Positions 22,380 to 32,158 of a stretch of 64,000 nt of DNA are shown piece by piece. A program made the translations under genes and the position numbers. Source of the stretch: Harmothoe impar (Eukaryota > Annelida > Polychaeta > Phyllodocida > Polynoidae); assembly GCA_947462335.1 (NCBI GenBank), contig OX381716.1, positions 2,166,438 to 2,230,437 of the forward strand. Direction: 5' to 3'. The notes under the pieces are model-generated. The model ran no database searches. It was not told where the DNA came from and was given only the letters and a program-made list of their open reading frames with translations. The stretch's first letter is position 1, and each line of letters opens with the position of its first letter.

Positions 22380-22625
22380 GGACCTGCATGGTTTAGATAC
22401 AAAGTAGTTTCTTATAAGGTACTCTATATAATCATCAGATCCTCAATAATACTTGATTATAAAACCAATACCTATAGAGCCTCTGCCTTAATCACTGTGA
22501 TATCTATATTAACCATACTTATAGATCTTCTCATCCAATCACTATAATATTGATATTATCAATACATATAGATCATTTCACTCAATCACATATCAATATA
22601 CTTGGCCATCCTTTGAGATAATTGA
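22380..22625. repeat. Degenerate AT-rich tandem repeat
   Basis: Loose repeats of TATAGATC/CTATAGAGCC and CAATCACTNTNATAT blocks about 60 bp apart. Too diverged for a firm unit. Confidence 0.35.
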
Positions 22626-22713
22626 ACCCCAATCACCCCAACCCGAGTAAGTGGTCGCCAACTGAACCCCCCACTTACTTACAGCACCATGATCTGCCCA
22701 TCCAGGCACCAAC

Positions 22714-22868
22714 TTAACGCTTTAAGGACTGCATAATGCCTTCCTGCATCATGCCCTTGGTCGGTATGATACACCAATGCAACCCCGGCAAGTTACTCGC
22801 CAGTGCTGCATTGGCGCATCATGACGACAAATGTCATCTTTTAGCGACATCTGTCCTTAAAGAGTTTT
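22714..22868. mobile_element. Family A element
   Basis: CGCTTTAAGGACTGCATAAT to CTGTCCTTAAAGAG, with CAAGTTACTCGCCAGTGCTG and CTTTTAGCGACATCTG. Confidence 0.8.
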
Positions 22869-23082
22869 TAAAGTGCATTATGGCACTTGTCGTCATGGAG
22901 CATGAATGCAGCCTTGGCAAGCAATTCACCAGGGCTGCATTCAACTGATAACCGACTGATCGACATGATGCATAAATGCAGCCCTGGCGACAGTTCCGCA
23001 AGTAGAGCTAGTCTGGCTGCCTTAATGCATCATGCAAAAAAAGTGCATTAAATCACTATGCGGCCCTTAAAAGGTTAATTGA
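22869..23082. mobile_element. Family A element, diverged
   Basis: Has GTCATGGAGCATGAATGCAG, TTCACCAGGGCTGCATTC, GCCCTGGCGACAGTTCCGC and the terminal GCGGCCCTTAAAAGGTTAAT. It directly follows the previous copy. Confidence 0.72.
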
Positions 23083-23084
23083 CA

Positions 23085-23255
23085 TAACTCACAAAATGGC
23101 TGCCAAGTCGCAAGATGGCCGCCAAGTCGCATTGTCTCCGGCAAAACGCCGCCGTACGCCCGATTAGCCACCTGGCGGCGTCGGAGAGAACTATTGATGT
23201 GTGTTATGGATTGCGGCACGCCCCAGTGCGCATGCGTCAGTCAGGTGTGGGGTAG
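23085..23255. promoter_or_regulatory. Promoter-like patch (NRF1-like site, ATGGC(C/T)GCC motifs)
   Basis: AAAATGGCTGCCAAGTCGC and AAGATGGCCGCCAAGTCGC are adjacent 20-bp repeats resembling YY1-type sites. GTGCGCATGCGTCA at about 23227 resembles NRF1. CpG-rich compared with its surroundings and abuts the 23-bp minisatellite. No linked exon was recognised. Confidence 0.3.
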
Positions 23256-23269
23256 AGTGTGTATAAGGC

Positions 23270-23646
23270 CTGCTGACGGGGCACCATGGTAACACCTGAC
23301 GGGGCACCGTGGTAACACCTGACGGGGCACCGTGGTAACACCTGACGGGGCACCGTGGTAACACCTGACGGGGCACCGTGGTAACACCTGACGGGGCACC
23401 GTGGTAACACCTGACGGGGCACCGTGGTAACACCTGACGGGGCACCGTGGTAACACCTGACGGGGCATCGTGGTAACACCTGACGGGGCACCATGGTAAC
23501 ACCTGACGGGGCACCATGGTGACACCTGACGGGGCACCGTGGTGACACCTGACGGGGCACCACGGTGACACCTGACGGGGCACCATGGTAACACCTGACG
23601 AGGCACCATGGTAACACCTGACGGGGCACCGTGGTAACACCTGACG
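23270..23646. repeat. Minisatellite, 23-bp unit, about 16 copies
   Basis: The unit is ACCTGACGGGGCACCGTGGT plus AAC, highly homogeneous, with CCATGGT, CCACGGT and GTGAC variants clustered toward the right half. The reverse-strand frames are open because the repeat lacks stops, but all three frames give the same permuted peptide. No coding role is implied. Confidence 0.96.
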
Positions 23647-23661
23647 TAGAGCCAGCGCCTA

Positions 23662-23876
23662 CCGTAAAACCTCGCGTATAAGCCGCGGCTAGTACGCGAT
23701 CGCTGGTGCGGCTTATAGGATCTGCACAGAGTCCAGGTGCGGCTTATACGCGAGTTTTTGCTCCTTTAGTACAGTACTAAAGTCACCATAACCAGATCGC
23801 TGGTGCAGCTTATAGGATCGGCCCAAAGTCGGGTGCGGCTTATACGCGAGTTAGGCTTATACGTGAGGTTTTACGG
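23662..23876. mobile_element. Family B MITE (CCGTAAAACCTCGCGTATAA)
   Basis: Terminal CCGTAAAACCTCGCG...CGTGAGGTTTTACGG, flanked by TA on both sides (23660-23661 and 23877-23878). The interior has repeated GCGGCTTATAGGATC and GCGGCTTATACGCGAG blocks and a central TACAGTACTAAAGTCACC. Confidence 0.9.
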
Positions 23877-23878
23877 TA

Positions 23879-24041
23879 GTCGGATCGGCCCAGAGTCGGG
23901 GTGCGGCTTATACGAGGGTTTTTGCTATTATGTTACAGTACTAAACCATTACCATAATCAGATCCCCAGTGCAGCTTATAGGATCGGCACAAACTCTAGG
24001 TTTATACGCGAATTTAATAGGCTTATATGCGAGCTTTTACG
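23879..24041. mobile_element. Family B element, adjacent partial copy
   Basis: Continues directly from the previous copy's right end: GGATCGGCCCAGAGTCGG, GTTACAGTACTAAACC, CAGCTTATAGGATCGGCAC and terminal TTTTACGGTA. The left terminus is missing. Confidence 0.8.
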
Positions 24042-24129
24042 GTATCACCAGCATCCTAAGTAGGGAGCTAATCGCCATAAAAGGGGTGTCGCATACTAGT
24101 ACATATAATAGCGCTTAAAAAGTAGTAAA

Positions 24130-24320
24130 TTCTCGAGTAGAGGGCGCGACCTGTGTGGGGATTTCTATTGATACCAAACATGCCTCTGTAGGGTGCAGCT
24201 TATACGAGACATTTTATTAGTATAGTGCAGTTCTCAATTTTCAGTTTTCAGATACTCTCTGAGGTTCATAGGATCTGTCAAAGTTCGGGGTGTGGCCAAT
24301 ATGAAAATGTATGGTAAATG
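24130..24320. mobile_element. Degraded family B copy
   Basis: GGTGCAGCTTATACGAGAC, TAGTATAGTGCAG, TTCATAGGATCTGTC and GTTCGGGGTGTGGC match the family B interior with heavy decay. Confidence 0.45.
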
Positions 24321-24361
24321 CGCTTTGATCATGGTGACCAGAACACAACAATTTCTTTTTT

Positions 24362-24645
24362 AGGCCTTAGCTTTAGAAGGACTGTATGGTGCCTTAATGC
24401 ATCATGCAGTCCTTGGTCATCATGATGCATCAATGCAGCCTTGGTGTGTAACTCGCCTGCGCTGCATTCAAACATCATGCCGACACTAAGGGTTTGAGAC
24501 ACTCCTGAAGATTCGGCATGATGCACCAATGCAGCATCAGCAAGTTACTCACCGGGGCTGCATTGGTGCATCATGCCGACAAATGTCATCTTTAAGTATA
24601 TAAGGGTTAAAGGGTTAATGCGGCATGCTGTCCTTAAAGGGTTAC
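24362..24645. mobile_element. Family A element, near full length
   Basis: GAAGGACTGTATGGTGCC to CTGTCCTTAAAGGGTTA, with GTGTAACTCGCCTGCGCTGC, GTTTGAGACACTCCTGAAG, AAGTTACTCACCGGGGCTGC and GACAAATGTCATC. The last 45 bp contain a short terminal duplication of AAGGGTTAA. Confidence 0.82.
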
Positions 24646-24654
24646 TCCCGGCGT

Positions 24655-24731
24655 ACAGGTAGCTCTGGCAGGGTGGTCAGGTGTTGTAGTACTGACCCAG
24701 CCTGCTGCCAGACCTACCTGTCCGCTTCACG
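24655..24731. repeat. Short hairpin CAGGTAGCTCTGGCAG / CTGCCAGACCTACCTG
   Basis: Inverted arms of about 16 bp around a 40-bp loop. No copies elsewhere in the window; function unknown. Confidence 0.5.
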
Positions 24732-25071
24732 GCCAGCGGCAGACGCAGGGGGGGGGGGGAGGGGGCAAACCAGTCAGCTGAAATGGCAAGGTTAAGGGGA
24801 GAGAAGTAGCAGGGAAGGCGAGAAGGAAAGGACCAAAGTGTTATCGTTAAGGGGATAGAGAGAACTGGTATACATGTGTATAGAGTGGGTAAGGAATGTA
24901 CCCACTAAAGTGATGAGGTATAGCTAGTAGTATACTTCTTCTTTTTAAAAGTGTTTATTTATCCGGTCTGATGAAGGTATTTGCTTGGATGACCAACACT
25001 TAGAGCCTTTTGGCAGGGCAGGAGACGAGACGCAGGGGGAGGGGCTACTGAGTCAGGAACACTCTGCACAG

Positions 25072-25305
25072 AGAAAAGAAGTAGAATCCCAGTGACTCCG
25101 GACTTGATCACTGAGGTAACTCTCCCCAGGACTCTAAAGTGACTCCCCAACATTAGCAGGACTCTATAATAACTCTATAATAACTCCTATTCTAAGACTC
25201 CCTAATGATTGGGACTCCCTTTAGAGTCGTGGGGAGAGTTACCTCAGTGATTGAGTCCAGACTCTGGGAGTCACCGTGATTCTACTTCTTTTCTCTGTGT
25301 AGGCT
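25072..25305. mobile_element. Foldback element with about 70-bp arms (ACACAGAGAAAAGAAGTAGA)
   Basis: The left arm CACAGAGAAAAGAAGTAGAA through CACTGAGGTAACTCTCCCCA is mirrored by TGGGGAGAGTTACCTCAGTG through TTCTACTTCTTTTCTCTGTG with only a few mismatches. The loop contains ACTCTATAATA duplicated. It shares the AGAGAAAAGAA end with 13240-13495. Confidence 0.88.
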
Positions 25306-25913
25306 CTAGATGTGTAGCTGATACTGTAGGGTTAAGAGAATAGCAGGGAAGGCAAGAAGGAAAGATCCAACCCCTTACACAGTGTGGGTAAAGAAATGTG
25401 CTCACTATACTGATAATCAAATGCTGCAGACTGTGGTCTGGTTAGACATAGGGGCATTGGTCAACACTGAACAATGACTGAGGCAAAACTAAATATGACT
25501 TCTACAATCGTCAGAAGTATGGAGTCAACAGGTTAGCCAATAATCGTCAAAGCTGAACAGTCATCTACACCTCAATCTGAACTTTTTATTACTAAATTCC
25601 GTCATAGGAGGCACCCTAACCCTGAACTGCCTTTCAAGGGACCTGGTTGTGTTGTGAAAAAAACTAAAAAATTGAGTTTGATGACCGCTCGGTATGCATT
25701 AATTTGCCGCTGCCGAGTGCTCTCGTCAAGTCGAAATGTTGACAATTTTTTTTAAATGACGGATACGGCAGTCATTCTGAATCAGACCCCTGACAAGGAT
25801 AATCACTAGTGACTGGTACTGACCACGGACAGAGTATCAGTGTGGTCAGTATCAGTTACTACACCGTGCAGCTCTGTCTATGTACTAAAGGTCAACAAGA
25901 GAGCACGGGTGAG
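25306..25913. other. Non-coding stretch
   Basis: No open frame, domain, tandem repeat or family member recognised. A short echo of the 24790-24850 sequence (GAAGGAAAGATCCAACC versus GAAGGAAAGGACCAAAG) suggests an old local duplication. Confidence 0.45.
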
Positions 25914-26226
25914 GTATACTGAATCTGGGACCTGCTGGCGAGGCCGACAAAGGGCTTCCCTAATGACCCAACAGCTGGACTAGATACCCAATGTCTTAGC
26001 GGGGCAATAAAAAGTGGGGTGGGGCTGGTGCTATCTTCAAGGGTGTCCACTTTGAGTTGTAAAACTGGTAGTAAATATGGTTACCAGGAGGATGCAAAGT
26101 TTATTGATAGTGCCTGTAAATGATACTTAAGTTGGGTGTTGTCTAAGCTTTGATTGATATTATCAATGTGGACCATAATGACCTCACAGTTGGGAGCCTC
26201 GCCAGCAGGTCCCAGATTCAGTATAC
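25914..26226. mobile_element. Family I element, perfect 31-bp inverted termini
   Basis: GTATACTGAATCTGGGACCT plus GCTGGCGAGGC at the left is exactly inverted at the right end. The interior has ACCATAATGACCTCACAG. A diverged copy with GTATACCTTATGTCAGAC ends is at 34885-35199. Confidence 0.88.
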
Positions 26227-26564
26227 TTGTCATGTTAGACTGACTGCCCGAGGGTCATACAGCAAAATGTGACGTCATAGAGTGTATCAAGTTAACATGA
26301 CGTCACACAGTATAGCCCCACAGCCTTGATGACGTCACAGTGAGGTCCAAGACGCAGTCACCTGAGGTCTGTCGTCATAATTGGAATTTTGTCAAAACAT
26401 GTTGACCAGTGCAGATTTGGGAGTTGACAAACAAGGCAAATGTATGGCTCCCAATTTGTATTGAGGCCATTTCAGAAAATACACTATACACTATACAAAT
26501 ATGGCAAATATATGATCTCCATTTCTATCTTCTGAAATACTTTTTACAGCTGGTAGTATATATG

Positions 26565-26760
26565 TATAGCGATGACTCTGGTTTCTCCGTATGGGCGGCC
26601 ATGTTAGTTCTGAGCTCTCAATCTATCGTGAGACTTAGGCAGTGACCAGACACTCACACACCATAGCTTCCGGGGAACAGGCTACAGTACGAGAGCAGAA
26701 CCAAGGTCTCACAAGATTGCTGGTGTCAGTGTACACAGAGTGGCCGCAGGAACAAGTCCG
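26565..26760. repeat. Dispersed repeat family G (GGCGGCCATGTTAGTTCTG)
   Basis: TATAGCGATGACTCTGGTTT, GGGCGGCCATGTTAGTTC, AACAGGCTACAGTACGAGAG and AACCAAGGTCTCACAAG are all matched in order at 30371-30560, and in part on the minus strand at 33965-34098 and 58235-58300. Confidence 0.75.
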
Positions 26761-27050
26761 ATCCCGGTAGAGGCCTATACTTTAATCTAATTCTCCTTAA
26801 GTCTACTATTAGTTCAGTACATCCCACACCAACGTTCAACCTCAGCCATGACTATGCAGGTAAAACCTCAGGTAAAAACCTCGGCTGTGAAAAGCTGAGA
26901 CAATCCCAGATTTGTCCTGCCCGGTGGCTGACATGTTTTCTCAATTCTAGACTTCTCGGCCGCTTTGTGCCCGGGGCCTCCCTATTACGTTCTGGGGTTT
27001 CCGCGAAGCCATTACCGGCTCTAATAGGAATTTAAGTAGGGCACTGCACG
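26761..27050. other. Short non-coding interval
   Basis: Contains GGTAAAACCTCAGGTAAAAA and a modest CpG patch near 26950-27015. Nothing more specific is seen. Confidence 0.4.
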
Positions 27051-27463
27051 AGTTGTGTGGACACCTTCCTAAGGTGTTAACCCTGTAGGGGCAGCATGCT
27101 GCTTTAGTTGTGTGGACACCTAAGGCGTTAACCCTGTAGGGGCAGCATGCTGCTTTAGTTGTGTGGACACCTAAGGCGTTAACCCTGTAGGGGCAGCATG
27201 CTGCTTGAGTTGTGTGGACACCTAAGGCGTTAACCCTGTAGGGGCAGCATGCTGCTTGAGTTGTGTGGACACCTAAGGTGTTAACCCTGTAGGGGCAGCA
27301 TGCTGCTTTAGTTGTGTGGACACCTAAGGCGTTAACCCTGTAGGGGCAGCATGCTGCTTTAGTTGTGTGGACACCTAAGGCGTTAACCCTGTAGGGGCAG
27401 CATGCTGCTTGAGTTGTGTGGACACCTAAGGCGTTAACCCTGTAGGGGCAGCATGCTGCTTTA
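27051..27463. repeat. Minisatellite, 51-bp unit, 8 copies
   Basis: The unit is TTGTGTGGACACCTAAGGCG, TTAACCCTGTAGGGGCAGCA, TGCTGCTTTAG. Copies are nearly identical (CTTTAG/CTTGAG and GGCG/GGTG variants). The segment TTAACCCTGTAGGGGCAGCA matches the terminal sequence of family A elements. Confidence 0.95.
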
Positions 27464-28120
27464 AAGTACCTTATAGTACATCTGATGTCTGGGACAATTT
27501 CCCTAAAAATGAGTATTCACAAATAACACAATTAACTCCCTATCCTCTTCATTCCCTCAGATTTTGCTCTAATTTGATTTTATTGCCCAATACATGGTCA
27601 TTTTGGAATAAATCGTGCACAATTTTACCCCCCCCCCCGCCCCCTTGAAAATACACCTCGGATATACCCACTTTAATGAAGTACTTAGTACTTAGAGATG
27701 ATGCGTGAATGCAGCACTGGTGAGTAACTCGCCGATTCTGCAGACATGTGTCACGCGCAATATCGGAATTTGCGCAATATCGCAACTGTAACATCTCAAT
27801 AACAAGTCTTATAAAATAAGTTAGTGCATTGCACAAACAGAAAGGTAGGGTAAAAAAAGTATTTACAAAGACATGGTACAGTATTAATTAGCTCTCTGTT
27901 AGGTTACAAACAACTGAACTCCCATTGTTTTATCACACCAGAGAGATTACAGCCACACCTTATTCACACCTACAGTAAGGTGTTAGATGTATGGGGACCT
28001 TCTACTGAATGTTCTCACACCTCCAAGGTGTGGCACAGCATTCCCAAACAACATGGGAAAATGTATCTAGTGTTATATGTGTAGATTAGCTAGGAATTCC
28101 TAAACTGCCCAATATTAGTA
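27464..28120. other. Non-coding stretch with a family A scrap
   Basis: AATGCAGCACTGGTGAGTAACTCG at about 27710-27733 is a family A remnant, followed by GCGCAATATCGGAATTTGCG (a small family C-like motif). The rest shows no features. Confidence 0.45.
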
Positions 28121-28125
28121 GGGAG

Positions 28126-28182
28126 CAATTCCGGAATTGCCCTGCGCAGTTCCGGAATTGTACCTGGGCAATTCCGGAATTG
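28126..28182. repeat. Three CAATTCCGGAATTG palindromes at 21-22 bp spacing
   Basis: CAATTCCGGAATTG at 28126-28139, CAGTTCCGGAATTG at 28147-28160 and CAATTCCGGAATTG at 28169-28182. The core TTCCGGAA resembles STAT/ETS-type sites. It could be a short tandem repeat or a binding-site cluster. Confidence 0.7.
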
Positions 28183-28234
28183 GGCTGATTCTTATTCTGC
28201 GCCTGACACATGTCTCATGAAAACCCCGTGGGTG

Positions 28235-28345
28235 TGTATCCCCTATTGTCGGCATGATGTATGTGTGTATCTCACCAGGGCTGCATTCATGCATCATGCT
28301 GACAAAGGGCATGATGCAGTGATGCATCAAGTGGCATGCAGAATT
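28235..28345. mobile_element. Family A fragment
   Basis: GTCGGCATGATGTATG, CACCAGGGCTGCATTCATGC and GCATGATGCAGTGATGCATC are from the family A interior. Confidence 0.6.
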
Positions 28346-28789
28346 AAGGGGACTGACATGTATCTGACAGACAGAGGGTGACGTAGGGAGTCTTTTTTAT
28401 ATTTTATCATTTATCTTTTTTTTTTAATTTTGAGAGATAAGGTACCCTGAGGTATAGTTGAGGATGGAGCCGGTTGCAAAGAATAACCCGCCTCAGGAAC
28501 TTTCCCTGTAATACTGATACTTGATAGCACAACCATCCCAAAGGTGATAACAGGTACAATATGTAGTTAGGCCAAATATATTTCTAAAAGGGGGTTGCTT
28601 CAGCTTTGATATCCGATCGTACCTAACACTGTTAGGGCCTGCCCTAGAGGATTTTATCCAATTTTGAGAAAAAACAAAACATATTTGCATTCTAAGACCT
28701 TGGGTTAATTCAATGTAGAATTAATAATCCACGAGTTGAGTCGGTCATTGGGTGTGAGTAGGCTCTACAGTTCTAGAGTCAATTTTCAG

Positions 28790-28940
28790 GTACTGTGCCC
28801 TACCTACCCTAGATTTTCGGACCCTGTAACCTAAAACACACCTTTCATTCATTTCTTTGGCCGTACAGCCTAAGGCCAAAAAAGGTGTTTCAGGTTACCC
28901 GACCCTACCTACCAAAACAGGGCCGACCCTAGAAATTGTT
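28790..28940. mobile_element. Family J-type hairpin
   Basis: CCCTACCTACCCTAG...GTAACCTAAAACACACCTTT is mirrored by AAAGGTGTTTCAGGTTACCC and CCCTACCTACC. A partial second copy lies at about 29125-29180. Confidence 0.6.
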
Positions 28941-29599
28941 ATCAAATTTCGAAAAAATATTTATATTTCCAGTTATTTCTGGGCTATTGAAGAGTCAATT
29001 TGATAGTCCACGAGTCTAAGCTGTACTCGACGAGTGGGCGCTGAAATTTAAGAGTCAATTTTTGGCTACTTCTCAGGCTAAAAGTAAATAAATTAAAAAT
29101 AAATAATAATAATAATAATTATCCAACCTACCCTACCTAGATTTGGGACTATGTAACCTGAAACACACCTTTTTTGTTGTTGTATAAACCACCGTTTTGT
29201 GGAGTAAAATGGCGGCACACGACACATTGTGTGTACGCCCCCTCCCTATTCAACATGAAGGAATTAAAACCTCTATACTGAGGATTATTTAGCTGGTTGC
29301 CATGGTAACTGTGTTTACCCCACTATGGTAACCATGCACTAGTTGTGACAATGTGCCTGGAGCACTTTATAAAAACACTCTCCAGCCCTAGACATGCACT
29401 AAAGGTATTGGGCGCTAATTCATACTGAGAAAGGCAAGCACTGTCTGCCTGGAGAGTAGCCTGGGGCCGGGTTATTATTAGTGTTGTAGGTTACTTTTTA
29501 TTCCTGAGTGAAGCTCTGCAGGAAGCAAGGTTTAGACAGAGCCGCGGCCATTTTGTTTTCACTTTTCAAGAAGAGCCTAGTGTTGCTGTCTTTAATTGT
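28941..29599. other. Non-coding stretch
   Basis: Contains (AATAAT)n at 29098-29116 and GTTGCCATGGTAAC at about 29294-29307 (an RFX/X-box-like palindrome). No exon recognised. Confidence 0.4.
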
Positions 29600-29822
29600 G
29601 GATGCAGTGTACGCCAGGGCTGCATTGGTGCATCATGACAACAAACCAGCGTTTATGCATAATGTATCCTTTGAGGACATCATAATTCCTTATTGCATCA
29701 TGCCCTTAGTCGTCGAAGGTTCGGCATGATGTACCCCTACAGCACCGGCGAGTTACTCGCCAGTGCTGCGCTGCATTGGTGCATCAAGATGACAAATGTC
29801 ATCTTTTAGTGACATGGCGGGT
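29600..29822. mobile_element. Family A element, rearranged
   Basis: CAGGGCTGCATTGGTGCATC, TTGAGGACATCATAATTCC, GGCGAGTTACTCGCCAGTGC and CATCTTTTAGTGACATGGCG. Pieces occur in non-standard order, suggesting two overlapping copies. Confidence 0.7.
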
Positions 29823-29944
29823 TGTATAGCATGCTGGCCTCTATAGCACCACCAGGACAGCACTTATTCAATGCCACCAATTCTCGGCCAATTCTCTGAG
29901 TACCCAGCCCCTATTTTATGCATCATCATAATACCTCTCAATCC

Positions 29945-30228
29945 TGTCTGGTTTTCCGTCATCCTCATCATCATCCTGCCTCAGGTTAAACATTCCGTCA
30001 TCCTCATCATCATTCTGCCTCAGGTTAAACATTCCGTCATCCTCATCATCATTCTGCCTCAGGTTAAACATTCCGTCATCCTCATCATCATCCTGCCTCA
30101 GGTTAAACATTCCGTCATCCTCATCATCATTCTGCCTCAGGTTAAACATTCCGTCATCCTCATCATCATTCTGCCTCAGGTTAAACATTCCGTCATCCTC
30201 ATCCTCATCATCCTCAGGTTAAACATCA
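29945..30228. repeat. Minisatellite, 39-bp unit, about 7 copies
   Basis: The unit is TCCGTCATCCTCATCATCAT, (C/T)CTGCCTCAGGTTAAACAT. As 39 is 13 codons, the repeat reads open on both strands (13-residue periodic peptides), but there is no start, splice or flanking coding context. Confidence 0.95.
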
Positions 30229-30370
30229 GAGTAGAAATGTACTGTAACACTTTTTAAATAAACCCAGCTCCCTTAGAAGCAGACCCCTTACTTTGAGATG
30301 TATAAGCTGAGCAATTTAACCAGCATTAAACTAAATCATTATGTATCTGAATGAACTATTCTCCCGAGAG

Positions 30371-30560
30371 TATAGCGATAATTCAGGTAGCTCCATATGC
30401 GCGGCCATGCTAGTTCTGTCCACGGAATTTCCCACGAGATTTAGACTGGTACCACACTCCCACAGACCATACTAGGAACAGGCTACGTTCCGAGAGTAGA
30501 ACCAAGATCTCACAATAACTGCTATGGCAGCGTGCTAATCACGGAACATGTCCGATCCAT
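30371..30560. repeat. Dispersed repeat family G
   Basis: TATAGCGATAATTCAGGTAG, CGCGGCCATGCTAGTTCTG, GGAACAGGCTACGTTCCGAG and CATGTCCGATCC align in order with 26565-26760. Confidence 0.75.
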
Positions 30561-30599
30561 TGTTATAAGACGGTCATGACTGCATGGTGAGGACCCGTA

Positions 30600-31000
30600 T
30601 GTAGCCATGGTAACGGCCTGGGCAGGGCAGGAAGCAGAGACGAAGCACAAAAACACAGCAGATTATTAAGTCCCCATTTTTATCTTCATCTTTTTAGATT
30701 TCATTTTCAATAGTTGTTATTCGGTAGCGCTTAGCTCTCCAAATCAATCAGCCCGGCGGGTATTTTATTTGAAATATTGCCCTTTTTTGTGAATCGCCGC
30801 TCCTATTTTAAGACGCACACTTTACATATTTACCCGTTTTTTGTGAGTATTAATTTCATCTGAGATGATCTAAGAGGACAGGCGGCCTATCTCGTTTGTG
30901 GCAGGAGTCGTCCATGATTTAGCGTCTTCTGCTCCGGCATTTATTGTAATTGAAGCGGTCGCGCATTTATAATTAAACATACTCAGCTGAGTTAGCGGAT
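30600..31000. other. Unique stretch, possible conserved non-coding element
   Basis: No repeat-family match and no coding frame. It is an AT-rich core with ATTTTATTTGAAATATTG, GTGAGTATTAATTTCATC and GCATTTATAATTAAAC (homeodomain-like TAAT cores). Whether it is conserved cannot be judged without another genome. Confidence 0.2.
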
Positions 31001-31002
31001 AA

Positions 31003-31232
31003 CCCTTTAAGATGGATGTCGATAAAATATGAAATTTGTCGCCATGATGCACCACTGCAGCCCCGGCGAGTAACTCGCAGGTGCCGCATTGGTGCATCAT
31101 GCCAGCCCTTCGGGAGTGTCTCAACCCTGTAGGGTTGTCATGATGCATGAATGCAGCACTTGCCAGGGCTGCATTCATGCATCATGCCAACCAAAGGCAT
31201 GATGTATTCATGCATAATGCCGCCCTTAAAGG
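31003..31232. mobile_element. Family A element
   Basis: AACCCTTTAAGATGGATGTC to TGCCGCCCTTAAAGG, with CCCGGCGAGTAACTCGCAGG, GGGAGTGTCTCAACCCTG and GCCAGGGCTGCATTCATGC. Confidence 0.8.
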
Positions 31233-31569
31233 CTTCAAGGATAAAAACATGACTCCATTTAATCAGTGTTCAGCACAGTGTACCTCCCTCTATCTGCAGA
31301 CGTCCTTATGATGGAGACAAGTTTGTGGCAGGGTCTTGTACATGACTGTTGGCGACATTCCCCTACCATTGAACACTATACAACAATGTAGTGTACAGTG
31401 CAACAAGCAGTCCTATATTCGACTTATAGTCACACATTTCATATACATTTTGTACAGGTTATGATTAGGCCGAATCATTCATTATGAATACTACAAAGTA
31501 GAGGTAAGGAAGGCCTGGGGTTGACACTCTACTGCTCGGCACTACATGTTTCGGTGGGAGTGGTGGGCG

Positions 31570-31742
31570 CTTGATCGGAGGGGGGGGGGGGGGGTCCCCA
31601 TGTCGCATGTCGATTTTTAAGAAATACTCATGTCGCCATATCGAATTTAAGAAATGTCCCATGTCACTATCTATTCATTCCTCCTGTCCCATGTCACTAT
31701 GCCCCAAAAAAGGCCCATGTCGCCGAATCGAATTTAGGGGCC
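31570..31742. repeat. Family F block (CATGTCGC / AAGAAAT)
   Basis: CATGTCGCATGTCGATTTTT, AAGAAATACTCATGTCGCC and AATTTAAGAAATGTCCCATG repeat the 19270-19640 block. A reverse-oriented relative is at 38065-38240. Confidence 0.65.
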
Positions 31743-31791
31743 TAGGGCCATAGTGGTTTAAAGAGAAGAAATCGGCGGTGGAATCGGCGGT

Positions 31792-31815
31792 GGGGGGGGG
31801 GGGGGGGGGGGGGGG
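31792..31815. repeat. 24-G homopolymer
   Basis: Uninterrupted run of 24 G, the longest of many poly-G/poly-C tracts in this window. Confidence 0.9.
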
Positions 31816-31958
31816 ACTGTAGGACTGTACAATAGCCGCATTCTGCTTTGTTGTGGTGACTTCATTGTTTCCCGTTTCTAGGGAAACCAAAGTAACCATA
31901 ATTAGTGACAATGGTTTCTACATTACATCTTTAACCCCTGCAAAGGTCGCAAACTGCT

Positions 31959-32158
31959 NNNNNNNNNNNNNNNNNNNNNNNNNNNNNNNNNNNNNNNNNN
32001 NNNNNNNNNNNNNNNNNNNNNNNNNNNNNNNNNNNNNNNNNNNNNNNNNNNNNNNNNNNNNNNNNNNNNNNNNNNNNNNNNNNNNNNNNNNNNNNNNNNN
32101 NNNNNNNNNNNNNNNNNNNNNNNNNNNNNNNNNNNNNNNNNNNNNNNNNNNNNNNNNN
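31959..32158. other. Assembly gap (200 N)
   Basis: Exactly 200 N, the same size as the first gap, so probably a placeholder. The right side is a family E terminus. Confidence 0.98.

Noticed and set aside
23191..23640. Three overlapping minus-strand frames of 122-149 codons
   Set aside because: All come from the 23-bp minisatellite and encode the same permuted peptide in each frame.
29871..30257. 128-codon plus-strand and 90-codon minus-strand repetitive frames
   Set aside because: Generated by the 39-bp minisatellite; both strands are open at once.
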